This document shows, one piece after another, positions 19,549 to 30,080 of a stretch of DNA of 32,497 nt. Source of the stretch: Saccoglossus kowalevskii (taxonomy: Eukaryota; Hemichordata; Enteropneusta; Harrimaniidae); contig NW_003151760.1 in assembly GCF_000003605.2 (NCBI RefSeq), positions 316,463 through 348,959 of the forward strand, in the 5' to 3' direction. The notes beneath the pieces were generated by a model. The model saw only the letters and a list, made by a program, of their open reading frames with translations. It made no database searches and had not been told where the DNA came from. The first letter of the stretch is position 1. The number at the start of each line of letters is the position of its first letter. A program made the position numbers and the translations under genes.

Positions 19549-20039
19549 TAATATACCGGTACACTCATGGTATAAATGTTGTTAGTCACACAGTATGGGT
19601 AATCATTCCGACGACTGATGTTTATGTCAGTAAAGAATGTATACTGCAGTCCTTGATTATTTCTTTTGGACACTTAAATTATATTTTTTGACTGGTTGAA
19701 GCATTAAATTATATTACTCATCAGTGATTGCAGAAGCCATGATCATTTCATGCCAGGTGGTTGATTTACTAGAAAAACATAACACCTTGTTTTATCCATT
19801 ATATAACTATGGAAAAGATGCTACTACTTTTATTGTCTTTTTTTTAAAAAGAATTCAGTTGCAGTGTATGAATGCCTTTGTAAAAACCTCATAAAATTAA
19901 ATATTCTCTAATATTTGTTCAGTGTAATTCAATAAAATTCAAGATCCACAACAGTAAACATATTTTCACTGCAGTAGTGCATGGAAATCAGAAAATAAAA
20001 AGTTATTTTTCAGTTTAAGTTTTTTAGTGACTTTGTCAA
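19549..20039. other. AT-rich spacer
   Basis: No gene or clear repeat. One ATACCGGTAC word lies at about 19553. Confidence 0.45.
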
Positions 20040-20810
20040 TCAGCCTAAGTATGCCTGAGAAACATGCAGGACATTAACAGTGTGGGACAAAAAATGGTCA
20101 CAAGTCTGTCAACTGTCATCAAAATGCAAAACAAATTGATATGCCTAGGTAGACCATTTTGTCAAAAGCAGTCAAATAAAATGGCCAACAGAAAATTGTC
20201 TTGTCACAGTATTACATTAGTGCCATATAACAATTAGTGTGAATTGATATAATGTGTGCAGGACAGACGTTATGGCCATTGTACAGCATTCTATAAAACA
20301 TTATGGCGGCCAGTCAAGGGATTATGAATCTAATCAGGAAACAAAATTACATGCCTCAAGGTCTATGATGTTTATTGTGCAGACCAAGTTTGAATTGAAT
20401 CAGCTAATAAATAACTGATGTGTGATGTTTAGATTTGATTGGTCCGAGTACGTATGAGAATCGGCTCCGTGGAACTGCATTTGATCACCAGTCAGCCATT
20501 TTGGATTTCATGCTGACGAAAATATGCATGTGCATATGATGTATGTCTGAAGTTAGGTCCAAGCATGCGTAAAATACTGCTGGATATGAATGAACACAAA
20601 CACACACACACAGGCCAATCCATAAATCCTTATTTCTGTCCTAAAGTGGACTAATAACCCATCCTACAGTATTACCTACATTTGTATGAGTATAGTACTT
20701 GTGTACAAATTTTCAACTGAATCAGGCGAAATATTAGTGAACAATTGGCATAGAAATAAATAAAAACAAAATGGCTGACAATCAAGATTGGTCAAAGTAT
20801 GTGCTTACTA
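20040..20810 (-). repeat. Decayed repeat region, possibly an inverted relative of element C
   Basis: Read on the minus strand, AATGGCTGAC- or TGGCCGCC-like words followed by TTCAA..CTTGGT/TTTGGC-like words recur loosely, in the manner of the element C core. An AGTCC....GGAC palindrome at about 20640-20655 could be a degenerate terminal hairpin. A short CA repeat lies at about 20595-20612. The similarity is weak and judged by eye. Confidence 0.25.
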
Positions 20811-22894
20811 TCTTGTCCATAATTAGTGAATGACAACTAAACTAAAGAATTACTGATAACCCTCTCCTTCTTTGCATATTTTGCACATTAATGAAGGAAG
20901 CTGCCCTGTTTTTTAATTGGTGTGAATAGAATAATTGTAAAATGTGACCCAGTGATGTATGCCGGCATGTAGCATTTCCTGTGCTATTAAAAATCAAATC
21001 CCGAAAAACAGTTTTACCGTCGCAGTAACCTCGGGTCGTATACTTGTAGATGAATCTCTTCAAAATTTAATTGTAACCGGACTCACTGTTATCATCTATA
21101 AAAACTACCTAGATTTTAGATGATACTTTTATTTTTTACCGAAGTCGTAAGAAAAAGTCAACCCTTGCCTTGCGTGAAACACTGGCCCACTATCCGATGT
21201 CAAGACGTCGGGGCACGCTACTATTTCGTTGCCGTGCATTTTGTTCACATGAGCACATTAGATAAAACAACCAAGTATTTATCAGACAGATTTATTACAT
21301 GTAACATAATTTACGAATTTAGAAAAACCTAAGCATGCAAGTATGCCTACTTGGTGAAAACTCCTCTGAAAAATGGATTATATAAACCAGGTCCAAGCAT
21401 ATTCTTATCATTGATCAACCTTTACATGTAGTTTTTGGCCTGTTATCAGAATTTTCATGCAATGCATAGCCACCACAGATGGCCGTATTTTATTGTTTGC
21501 AACCATATTTTGTAAAAGGGAGCCCCCGCCCAATGTAACTGCATTACTTCTGGACTAAGAAAGTAACCCCGTGGTCAGACACCTTTCAATGACAAAGCCA
21601 AGAAAAAATATTACAGAAATTTATTGTATGTTTTTATTCTGTTAACATATAATTACATTGAAGTGGTACATTCATGTACTTTTTTGATTATTCAAAATTT
21701 GTTGTTCAAAAGCGATTGTTTTGTCTTTGCTGTACTTCCTGTCTAGAAAGGCAACAGTGCACACATCTTATCAGCTGTGTGTAAACTACAAACAGATATC
21801 TTATCAGTTGTTTGTAAATAGCAAATAAAGAAAGTGGCTCAACTTAAAACTCTTTACCCTCAGTTCAGTTATGTTTGTAAACCATGCATATTAATGAGAT
21901 GCACTAGTTGGGTGTACACTGGATAAACAAAAACTTGGCCATTTGTTTGCACACAAGAAAAAAATCAGTTTACTTGTACAAGATATTTTTTTTCAATAAA
22001 ATAAAAACACCAATGTATGTAGCATGCCTTAGGGAGCTATTCGTGTGATTTTCAAAAAAAAATGTGAAAAGTGCCCAAAAAACTATTCTGCTACCTTAAA
22101 TGGCTTAGGACGCACTCAAGGATAGACGGATGGACGGACAGATGGCACCAATCATCAAAAGGAAAACTAAAATCATATGAACTAATGTTATACATGCAAA
22201 CAGTTTTTTTACACAACTCCTGAGACTTCAACTATAAAATGAACTACCTTATACATGTGATAGTAATACAATAATCTGTACAATATGAAAAAGTGTATCC
22301 CATTTAATTGTAGCAGACTGAGAAAAAAAACTGTGTCGCCTGTTGGTCGCATCAGACTCATTTGTTTCCATGGTAACATACATTGTGTATTTTATAAACC
22401 ATTCCCATGCAGTAATGGGAGAATGATCATCCTTGGAAAGATGGTGGGATATCACCAGCTCCTAATGAACTGTCTGTTCATAACAAAATTGGACACATTA
22501 ATCCGGTATGTGGGAATTGATGAGAATAACAACATGCGTTATATAATCTCAAGAGTTTTTTTGACCTGATTTTGACAATTTGCTTCTATATGTTGAAGTT
22601 TATCACCATGACGACAATCATCTGAATATCTCTGGTATCCATCAGATATAAAGAGATGAATTCTCAGGGTTTTTTTTTAATGAGCATGATTTTTATGAGT
22701 GTGATGTTTCACTATTTGATGACTTTGTGACTTGGTATTGGCTACTCACGAGTGTTGTTTGTCAACTCTGATTGTGATAGCTTTGCGTTGTGGTTACCTG
22801 AGTGATAAGACTGACATATACAGTGTGCTGGTGTGAGTATGTTCTGTTACATTGCTGAGCAGGAGCTCCAGATTTCTCTTACTTCACAACCAAT
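20811..22894. other. Spacer upstream of GPCR4
   Basis: No convincing gene. A somewhat GC-richer patch at 21000-21260 has short frames without domains. GACGGATGGACGGACAGATGG at about 22122-22142 resembles, on the minus strand, the GTCCGTCC runs next to the element hairpins, but no hairpin was found beside it. Confidence 0.4.
22647..22653 (+). promoter_or_regulatory. Possible TATA box of GPCR4
   Basis: TATAAAG lies 242 bp upstream of the GPCR4 ATG. The position fits a core promoter with a short 5' UTR, but such words are frequent in AT-rich DNA. Confidence 0.2.
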
Positions 22895-23986
22895 ATGAGT
22901 ACTACTTGGATTTCTGCTGGAAACAACAATGAAACTGATGATATTGTAGAATCAAGCATCCATGGATTTGGGTATACGATTGTCTTATGGATACTCTTAG
23001 CACTAGCGCTGTCAATTAACGGTGTATTCATGTACGTGGTTGTTAAAGTACGCTCTTCTAAATGTAGGAGTCATATCAACTTTTTTCTCTTCAACCTGGC
23101 AATTGCAGACACTCTCTTCGTTTTGATCATCGTGCCATTGGAAGCTGCATCAGTTTATGCCCCGGATGATGTCATCGAAGTGAATTGCATTGGCAGTTTC
23201 ATGATCTCTGTATTTCAGTACACCGGCATGTTCACCATAACGGCGATTAGCATAGAAAGGTACATCGCAATTTGCCTGTCACTGAAAGTGCAGAGAGTTG
23301 GTCCCATGACGCGTGCCAAGATATTTATCACGGCTGCCTGGGTGTGTGGAATCGTATTTGCAGTGCTTATTATCCTTGCTGCCTGTGTGTTTACCACCGG
23401 GAAGGTACACTATTTGATGATGATGTTATTTCAGACAATGCCCTTCCTGATAACGCTATGCACTGTTAGCGTACTCTACTTTCTGATTGTCCGATTTTTG
23501 AAAAAGAAACAGGCAGAAGCGTTTAAGATTGGTGGCGAACTGAGACAGTTCTCACGGACTAAAGAAACTCAACACGTCATAAGAGTCCTTGGTGTAACAA
23601 CATTTTTGTTTTTCTTCTGTGTGTTTCCAGACCAAGTACTGTACTTCTTGATATTGCTTGATGGACTTGGTGTGGTCTCACTCAAATATGAAGATTCCTT
23701 TACGATCACGTACTATATTTGCCGCATACTTTTAGTTCTTAACTCGGTAATCAATCCCATTATTTACACGTCCATGAGTTCGAAATATCGAATGGCATAC
23801 AAGCAAGCGTTTGCCCCATGCTGCAGATGCAAGGCTAATTCTGTTTGCCCAGAGTCTGATGGGAACAATGTCAGTTTTACAATGACAGACTTTCACTCTA
23901 GGTCAGAGAACAGTGCTCTGAGAAAAGATGAGAGTTCATTGGTTACCATAAACCCTGAACTGTCAAATACATCGGTGAAACATTGA
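22895..23986 (+). CDS. GPCR4: orphan class A (rhodopsin-like) receptor, 363 aa, single exon
   Basis: Seven helices with N42 (1.50), D72 (2.50), C98 at the top of TM3, ERY 121-123, W149 (4.50), F239 (6.44), P245 (6.50) and a normal NPIIY (287-291). Position 6.47 keeps Cys (C242), but 6.48 is V243, and D246 follows the proline. C164 lies 15 residues after W4.50 and can pair with C98. W149 to Y195 is 46 residues, and P183 sits 12 before Y195. Unlike GPCR2 and GPCR3 it has no N-terminal or loop-3 cysteine. N12 is a sequon, and C309, C310 and C312 are likely palmitoylation sites after helix 8. The usual Pro after TM3 (ICxPL) is Ser (ICLSL, 126-130). The ATG has A at -3. It is grouped with GPCR2/3 by the TRAK.....W and F.ITL..VSVLY segments. 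Ligand unknown. Confidence 0.94.
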   Translation: MSTTWISAGNNNETDDIVESSIHGFGYTIVLWILLALALSINGVFMYVVVKVRSSKCRSHINFFLFNLAIADTLFVLIIVPLEAASVYAPDDVIEVNCIGSFMISVFQYTGMFTITAISIERYIAICLSLKVQRVGPMTRAKIFITAAWVCGIVFAVLIILAACVFTTGKVHYLMMMLFQTMPFLITLCTVSVLYFLIVRFLKKKQAEAFKIGGELRQFSRTKETQHVIRVLGVTTFLFFFCVFPDQVLYFLILLDGLGVVSLKYEDSFTITYYICRILLVLNSVINPIIYTSMSSKYRMAYKQAFAPCCRCKANSVCPESDGNNVSFTMTDFHSRSENSALRKDESSLVTINPELSNTSVKH

Positions 23987-24100
23987 TATCAGAAGACATG
24001 CATGTAACATACATTTTAAAAAGTTTCTGTTTATGTACATGGACATGTAATTATGAAATGTACAAGTTTTCAGTTGAAAGCAGAATCTTTGTCTTGTTAC

Positions 24101-24106
24101 ATTAAA
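24101..24106 (+). promoter_or_regulatory. Possible poly(A) signal of GPCR4
   Basis: ATTAAA, the commonest variant hexamer, lies 115 bp past the stop. A canonical AATAAA follows at 24309. Confidence 0.3.
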
Positions 24107-25700
24107 TCTTGCATTTTGTTTTAATTGCTACGTTTTAATCACTAATTAACCTGAGCAAAAAAGAAATTCATTCTTTGTTGATATTACAAAGTATTTGAAT
24201 TCTACAAATTGATTCACCTATAAATTGTTTTTTTAATCTGTTTGGAGACTTGCCCCCTCATTATTTGATTAATATGGTAATTATTATTCATGAGAATTTA
24301 ACCTTCGAATAAATGTATGTCTTGAGATGCTCTGGTATTTGTTTCCTCACATTTTGCCATAACTTTTATGCACTACACATTTGAAACTGCAATTTGGCTA
24401 CAAAAACCAAATGGCCACCATAGTTTCTTGCACCTGATTAATGTACACAATACCATTGCTTAATCTTTGTTTCCATGACAATAGGCAGTGGTACAGTTTT
24501 TGTTAATGCTTAGAAACTATTAATCTAATATTTCCCAAATATAAAATATTTATTTTTATTTTGCATGATCTGTGTCAGTTGTGATAAAACTATATTTAAT
24601 GACAATCAATCGATTCTGCATCTTTATTATTAGTTTTGGATTTGTTTATTAACAATGGACATGACTAGGAAAAAGGAAAACAAATTATTACTAATAAAAT
24701 TATTCACATTTTTCTGAGTGAAAGCTTCCATCAATTAAATGAGGGTACCTGAAGATGTTTCCATGGAAACACTTCAACTTAGTGATTTTCTCGTGGCATT
24801 AAAAAATTCATACATACAACTGAGGTTCATAACTCAAAAACTATTTTGGGTAAGCAATATTTTTCTGTAGATTTTGTGAAAGCCATCTACAGGAAATACC
24901 ATGGCAAAATTTCAGGATTCCTGTCAAAACTATGCTATTTTCATCCATTCTCAACCCTTAGAACACTAAATATTGTTTTCCATACCAATTTTGGATCAAA
25001 TGGATGAATTACAGGTCTTGTTCAACAAATTTGATAGAAGTATGAAAAATGTTTTACATGGGGTCATTGTGTAAAAGGGGACAATATTTGATTTTGAGTA
25101 AAAGTTGACGTTTAAAATGTAATTGAAGAAATTGACTTTTTACCCATTTATTAGATGGAGAAATATTTCAGCTGTCTGAAAATAATAATAAAAAAAAAAC
25201 GATTTGTTGCTCTGGATATGAGTGCTATATCGTTTGCCCGGAAACTCGTCAAACAAATCAACCTTGTTGACCGTAGAGCAATTACTGAACTGTCTAACAT
25301 GAAATTTACAAGCAACGTACAAATACGGGCGGCCCGGTATATATATATATATATAATCAGAAAAGCGTCAGTGGTGAGAGTTTCAACAGTTGTACATTCA
25401 GTATATTAATAATTTATGTCAGATCATTGGATGCCTAGACCTATTTTTAGAGAGGTTGAGTCAAGTAGTTAGATTAGATAATGTCATAAAAAGGTAAAGA
25501 GGTCAGCTGATAAACAAGTAATTAACTACATGTAAATATGCTATGCTATTTTAAAATAAAGCTTGATAGCTTTGGGTCTCTCTGTCATTGTGTAATTTGT
25601 GTTACAACTGTCTTTTAATGTTAAAATATGGATTTGCCTATGTCAGGTTGTCATACAACACAAGTAATCTACTCAGAGGATGGTTAATCTAAAACAGATG
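24107..25700. other. AT-rich spacer after GPCR4
   Basis: No gene recognised. A TA microsatellite lies at about 25338-25354. Frames at 25140-25409 on both strands are short and without domains. Confidence 0.45.
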
Positions 25701-25712
25701 GGTTGTGATCTG

Positions 25713-25722
25713 TGCGCATGCG
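25713..25722. promoter_or_regulatory. NRF1-like palindrome TGCGCATGCG
   Basis: This matches most of the animal NRF1 consensus (YGCGCAYGCGC), in a small GC-rich patch. No adjacent gene start was found, so its role is unclear. Confidence 0.2.
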
Positions 25723-25896
25723 GGAATTCGGCCCTAAGCAATAATAACACCCGCGCTAAAGACGCAACGACTCATGGGTAAATGCTTGTTTGTAAACTAT
25801 GTTTATGTATATGAACTGGTTTAAATTCAGGAAACCAATTTCGTGTTTAAAAAAAAATGACCAGCAGAGATATACAGTTATGAAATGACAAATTTG

Positions 25897-25937
25897 CCCC
25901 ATCCCCACCCCAACCCCACCCAGTGACCCCACCCCCC
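25897..25937 (-). other. Potential G-quadruplex on the minus strand
   Basis: The plus strand has seven runs of three to six C within 41 bases (GCCCCATCCCCACCCC, then more). The minus strand therefore has seven G runs separated by 1-5 bases, well beyond the usual four-run G4 rule. It lies 1.2 kb upstream of GPCR5. Confidence 0.6.
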
Positions 25938-27142
25938 AAAAAAGACCTACAATTTCTAGAGACATAAAAAAATTTTTTTCTAAAATCATGGCTTTAAAAT
26001 ATGGTGGTCGAGATTTTCCCACAATTCAGTGCATTCTTTCAGTGGCATCACATATGCAAATTTTACAATAGATACGATGTGCTCTAACTACAGACTTTTA
26101 CTTATTGGAATATTCCTCAATAAATTGCAGGAATCACTTACCGAGTAGTTAAACTTAGGTAATGACCCCATTTTTTTATCTTTATTTTTTTAAACTCTAT
26201 GCTCAGCGCAACATTTGATCCCGTGGGACCCACTTTTTGTGAAGGGGTGGTATATGTATAATAATGGCTGCCCTTTATATACAGTTGTATAAGTAATATA
26301 CAACCCACTTGTGGACATTATTTCTTCACAAACACCTGCACCTCTTCCAAATCTAAATCAAAACTAAACTTTTTTCTCACAGTTCAGCTCAACAATGAGT
26401 AGTGTTAAAAGCCATGTAGATGTGTTTTACAGCCTCACTCGTATGTATCATGGTACATGTATACCTGTAGTTTTGATAGTTTATTCAGTAACAGTGATTT
26501 AAAAAAATGCATTTAAAGAAAAATTCAAAATATCCAACATGGCACAGATGCTCGTATTCTGTGAGAAAGTACCAAAAGTTGACCTGAAATCAGAATTGAT
26601 TTTTTTTCAGTTCCTGTCACCAGTATGTTTCTAGGTTCCACTCCTCAGTTTTTACTCTGCTGTGGGAATTCCCTCTGATAGATGCTCTCCAGACTTAATT
26701 CAAATCCTGTTAACTTTCCGGAATAGCTTTCTTAAAGCAAACATGATAACATTTGGTTTGTTGCGAGGTCAAGTTGTACATGATAATTGTAAATTCTTTG
26801 TTAAGGTCAACACACAACATCCAGGGGATTATGAAGTGTATGGTGATTAATGTTTTTATTAGTCGCAACGGGGCAAATAAAAGTTGCTATTTTGACTAAA
26901 AAAGAAGCCACAAGACAAGTGTTGACGTATAAAACTTGAGTGTTTCTACTGAATATTGTTTATACCTTGTACACTACTGTGGTTTCATTTATTATGACCG
27001 CTTCATGCTGTGTGAACTTGTGAGGCAGAGATGAGCGGGATCTGTAACAACGTTTCACTAACGTTCACATCAGTTCGTATCTATTCTGTGCCTAATTCAA
27101 GTTAAACCGTTCTCCACCTATCAGTTGATTCGGTTCTCCATC
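25938..27142. other. Spacer upstream of GPCR5
   Basis: Apart from the candidate promoter at 26923, nothing is recognised. The frame at 26662-26850 has no domain. Confidence 0.45.
26923..26934 (+). promoter_or_regulatory. Candidate GPCR5 core promoter TGACGTATAAAA
   Basis: A CRE half site (TGACGT) overlaps a TATA box (TATAAAA) by one base, 209-220 bp upstream of the GPCR5 ATG. The spacing would give a 5' UTR of roughly 180 bases if no intron intervenes. Confidence 0.3.
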
Positions 27143-28306
27143 ATGATACTTGCTGTGTATCCCACTGCTACGAATGATACAGACACCAGCGATGGCGATG
27201 AAGACAGTGCTCTCATGCCACCTACCGATTGGGTGCTCCTCATTTTTCTAATAGTGGTACCGGTTATATTTGTGCTTGGTAACGTGGGTAACTCTGCATT
27301 TCTATACGTCTATATGCACATCGGCAGTATGCGTACCGTCACTAACATGTATCTAGCCAGTCTGGCTGTTGCTGATCTGTTGTTTCTCACATTGTCAATT
27401 CCAATGGAGATTAGAAACATTTTCCAGGAAGACAGATCTAAACTCTCATGTGTACTGTGGGGTGTTTTTAGTTGTATTCCCCTCTTTGCCTCCATTTATA
27501 CCGTGGGGCTTATTAGTATTGAAAGGTACATCGCGGTCTGTTATCCGCTAAAAGCACTTAGGATCAGCAGCCATCATCGTAATAGGAATATTATTATTGG
27601 TTCTTGGGTGTTAGCTACACTGCTTTGCATTCCGTATTTTTTCGGCTGTTTTTACCATGATAGGTATTTGTATCTGGTGATTCTCCTCGCGCAGATGTTA
27701 CCATTCGTCGTCTCAATTGTCTTGGTCACCATCATGTACAGTCTTGTGATTGCGCAACTACGAAAACGCAGCCGCAAAGTGATTGGTATGAAACATTTCC
27801 AGAGACATCACTCGAATTTCTACCAAGACGCGAAGCAAGTGATTCGGCTTCTCCTCATTACCTCAGCGGTTTTCTTTGTTCTTGCGTTTCCAGATAATCT
27901 TATGTACGTTCAGCTCCTGTTGTATATGTTTGACCAGCCTGTGTTTATTCCTTGGGAGATTTACACCGATCTCTACCTCTGTTTTCGCATATTCCTTTAT
28001 CTTAATTCGGCTGTTAACCCATTCATTTACAATGCTGCTAGCCAACGTTACCGGTTAGCTTTCAAGAAGGCCTTTGCAAACACTCGATTAAGGAAATGCT
28101 GTTGCATTTCGCACCAGGTTTGTGACATGGCAGCTGAAGCCGAGCAGGTTAAACGCACGTATGTTCAGCCTGCAAATGAAAGAGACTCTGACACAGAGAA
28201 CATTAGTATCGCTGATTGTAATTTCCGCAATGTGAGTCAATGTGGGGATAACACAGACAGTCTTTCAATAATAGAGGAACAGAGAATCCAAACATTCAAC
28301 CAATAA
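27143..28306 (+). CDS. GPCR5: orphan class A (rhodopsin-like) receptor, 387 aa, single exon
   Basis: The start is the ATG at 27143 (A at -3); the frame stays open to a TTG at 27125 but has no earlier ATG there. N50 (1.50), D78 (2.50), C103 (3.25), ERY 127-129, W155 (4.50), F244 (6.44), P250 (6.50) and NPFIY 292-296 are present. Position 6.48 is A248, and D251 follows the proline. C169 is 14 residues after W4.50; W155 to Y199 is 44; P187 is 12 before Y199. N11 is a sequon in an acidic N-terminus. C319-C321 (CCC) suits palmitoylation after helix 8, and the tail of about 70 residues is rich in Asp/Glu, Ser and Thr. It is closest to GPCR1 (TVTNMYLASL/TVLNIYLVNL, KQVI, LLYM). Of the five it keeps the most standard residues. 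The final codons are the first unit of the 52-bp array that follows. Ligand unknown. Confidence 0.94.
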   Translation: MILAVYPTATNDTDTSDGDEDSALMPPTDWVLLIFLIVVPVIFVLGNVGNSAFLYVYMHIGSMRTVTNMYLASLAVADLLFLTLSIPMEIRNIFQEDRSKLSCVLWGVFSCIPLFASIYTVGLISIERYIAVCYPLKALRISSHHRNRNIIIGSWVLATLLCIPYFFGCFYHDRYLYLVILLAQMLPFVVSIVLVTIMYSLVIAQLRKRSRKVIGMKHFQRHHSNFYQDAKQVIRLLLITSAVFFVLAFPDNLMYVQLLLYMFDQPVFIPWEIYTDLYLCFRIFLYLNSAVNPFIYNAASQRYRLAFKKAFANTRLRKCCCISHQVCDMAAEAEQVKRTYVQPANERDSDTENISIADCNFRNVSQCGDNTDSLSIIEEQRIQTFNQ

Positions 28307-28645
28307 GACAATAGTATAGACTTGTATTTATATGTAAATCTAAACATTTGGCCAATAGAACAATAGTACAGACTTGTATTTATATGTAAATCCAAACATT
28401 CAACCAATAGGACAATAGTATAGACTTGTATTTATATGCAAATCTAAACATTTGGCCAATAGAACAATAGTACAGACTTGTATTTATATGTAAATCCAAA
28501 CATTCAACCAATAGGACAATAGTATAGACTTGTATTTATATGCAAATCTAAACATTTGGCCAATAGAACAATAGTACAGACTTGAATTTATATGTAAATC
28601 CAAATATTCAACCAATTAGGATAGCCTTATATATTTATGTAAATG
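28285..28645 (+). repeat. 52-bp tandem array seeded from the GPCR5 3' end
   Basis: The landmark CCAAT(A)AG recurs at 28300, 28352, 28404, 28456, 28508, 28560 and 28612, exactly 52 bp apart. Two variants alternate (CATTCAACCAATAGG and CATTTGGCCAATAGA), so the true unit is 104 bp. The first copy includes the last codons and stop of GPCR5 (AATCCAAACATTCAACCAATAA). Later copies carry the same word with TAG in place of TAA. The last copy is decayed. Confidence 0.95.
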
Positions 28646-30016
28646 AATTTAACTTACCATTATTACTGACAACTCTAAAAACACTATTAAACTGTGCTAT
28701 CTGAAGATGGGTTTATTCTTCAAAATTACAGCTTGCTGCCACCAGCTAAATCAAGTTCAGTATTACTACCGGTACACTGTAATTCTGGAAATAACAGTGA
28801 CAAGCAAGTTCTTAGTGGGGTACCATTTGAAAACTGAAGGATTAAGAAAAAAAAAATAATTGTTGTGAGGAAAGAAAATTGGGTAAATGTCATTGCGTAA
28901 ATGTGAGTAAAATATGTGCAAAATACCCCTATTCCTTCAAATATTTCAAATGGGAAATCCTCTTTTTAACTTCTTTGAACAGCGCCACCATGAGTTCAAC
29001 TGCTGTGAGGGCTTTTGTTTAAAGAGTGCTGGAAAGACTCTATTTATATCTTCAGTTTCAATGTACATGTATGTACAAAATAACTCCCTAGGTGGTAGGA
29101 AATTCTGTCAATAAATTAAACATTAACTTAGGGACACTTGTATCATGAAAATGGTAGTAAAATGGGATAAAAGTCTAAACAATTCAAAATGGAAGTCGTC
29201 ATACATACAATACATGGATATACTTTCTTTGTAATTTTATCGATAGTTTGGATTTTGAAGTCAGTGGGGGGAAGAAATCAATTTTCTATTGTTTTAAATT
29301 GATAGACGATATGCTTTTGTCCATTCACCGCGATTGTTCTCTAGTTTTCACTAATATGTTTACACGCTGTATCGTATCTAGGGCCATATTACAATTAACC
29401 TGCTACATATATTGTATTTCACAGTTACAATGCACATTAAAGTGAAAAACTAATAATTAAATAGATTTTTACTTTGTAAACGGTTATCATTCTGTCCATC
29501 AACAAGATGGTTAGTCACAATTTGATTTTATTTGAAATGTAGATATTGAATAAATGTATTCTGACCATGTGAAAATAGAATCATTGTTTACCACATCGCT
29601 TCCTGATATTATTTTTTATTCCATTCGTGGAAGCTTTCATCAGTAAATGTGTTAATATGTCTAGATTATAGTAGTGCATAGGCTTATGTAAGTTACACGG
29701 GTATAGTCAAAATAAGTACATGTACTGGTAATATTTTAGTTGTATAACCACAAAATGGGATACAATTCATGAACAAAATCAAAAAAGCTTTTCACCATCG
29801 GACTTTCTTGCCCAAATTTTTCTGCACTTTTTTTTTTATTCTTCAATATTTCTGGAAATGAACCCTAATTTTGGAGCCAACATTCAAAATTTTAGTGAAT
29901 TTTTAGTTTTTACTCAAAAAATTTGGCTATGTTTGTCCCAATCTTTTGAAGGTATGTGCAGACTATAAACTATGAATTTGTGATGAACAGAGGGAACTGG
30001 TGGTGAAAAGATTAAC
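28646..30016. other. AT-rich spacer
   Basis: No gene recognised. AATAAA at about 29111 is 0.8 kb past GPCR5 and is the nearest canonical poly(A) hexamer I noticed beyond the array. Confidence 0.45.
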
Positions 30017-30080
30017 GGTGGCAGGCGATACGAATAGCCCATGTCAACTGTGGCAGGCGATACGGATAGCCCATGACAAC
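30017..30080 (+). repeat. 32-bp direct tandem duplication
   Basis: Two copies (30017-30048 and 30049-30080) of a unit containing GTGGCAGGCGATACG and ATAGCCCATG differ at three positions. The unit is GC-rich compared with its surroundings. Confidence 0.85.

Noticed and set aside
22119..22145. GGAC-rich run as another hairpin-ended element
   Set aside because: It resembles the GTCCGTCC runs next to the hairpins, but no hairpin or paired end was found beside it.
27125..27142. Six-residue N-terminal extension of GPCR5 from a TTG
   Set aside because: Animal translation rarely starts at TTG, and an ATG with A at -3 lies at 27143.
12890..28306. Aminergic receptor or opsin identity
   Set aside because: None has Asp at 3.32 (residues there are Val, Ile or Ser), and none has the retinal-binding Lys at 7.43.
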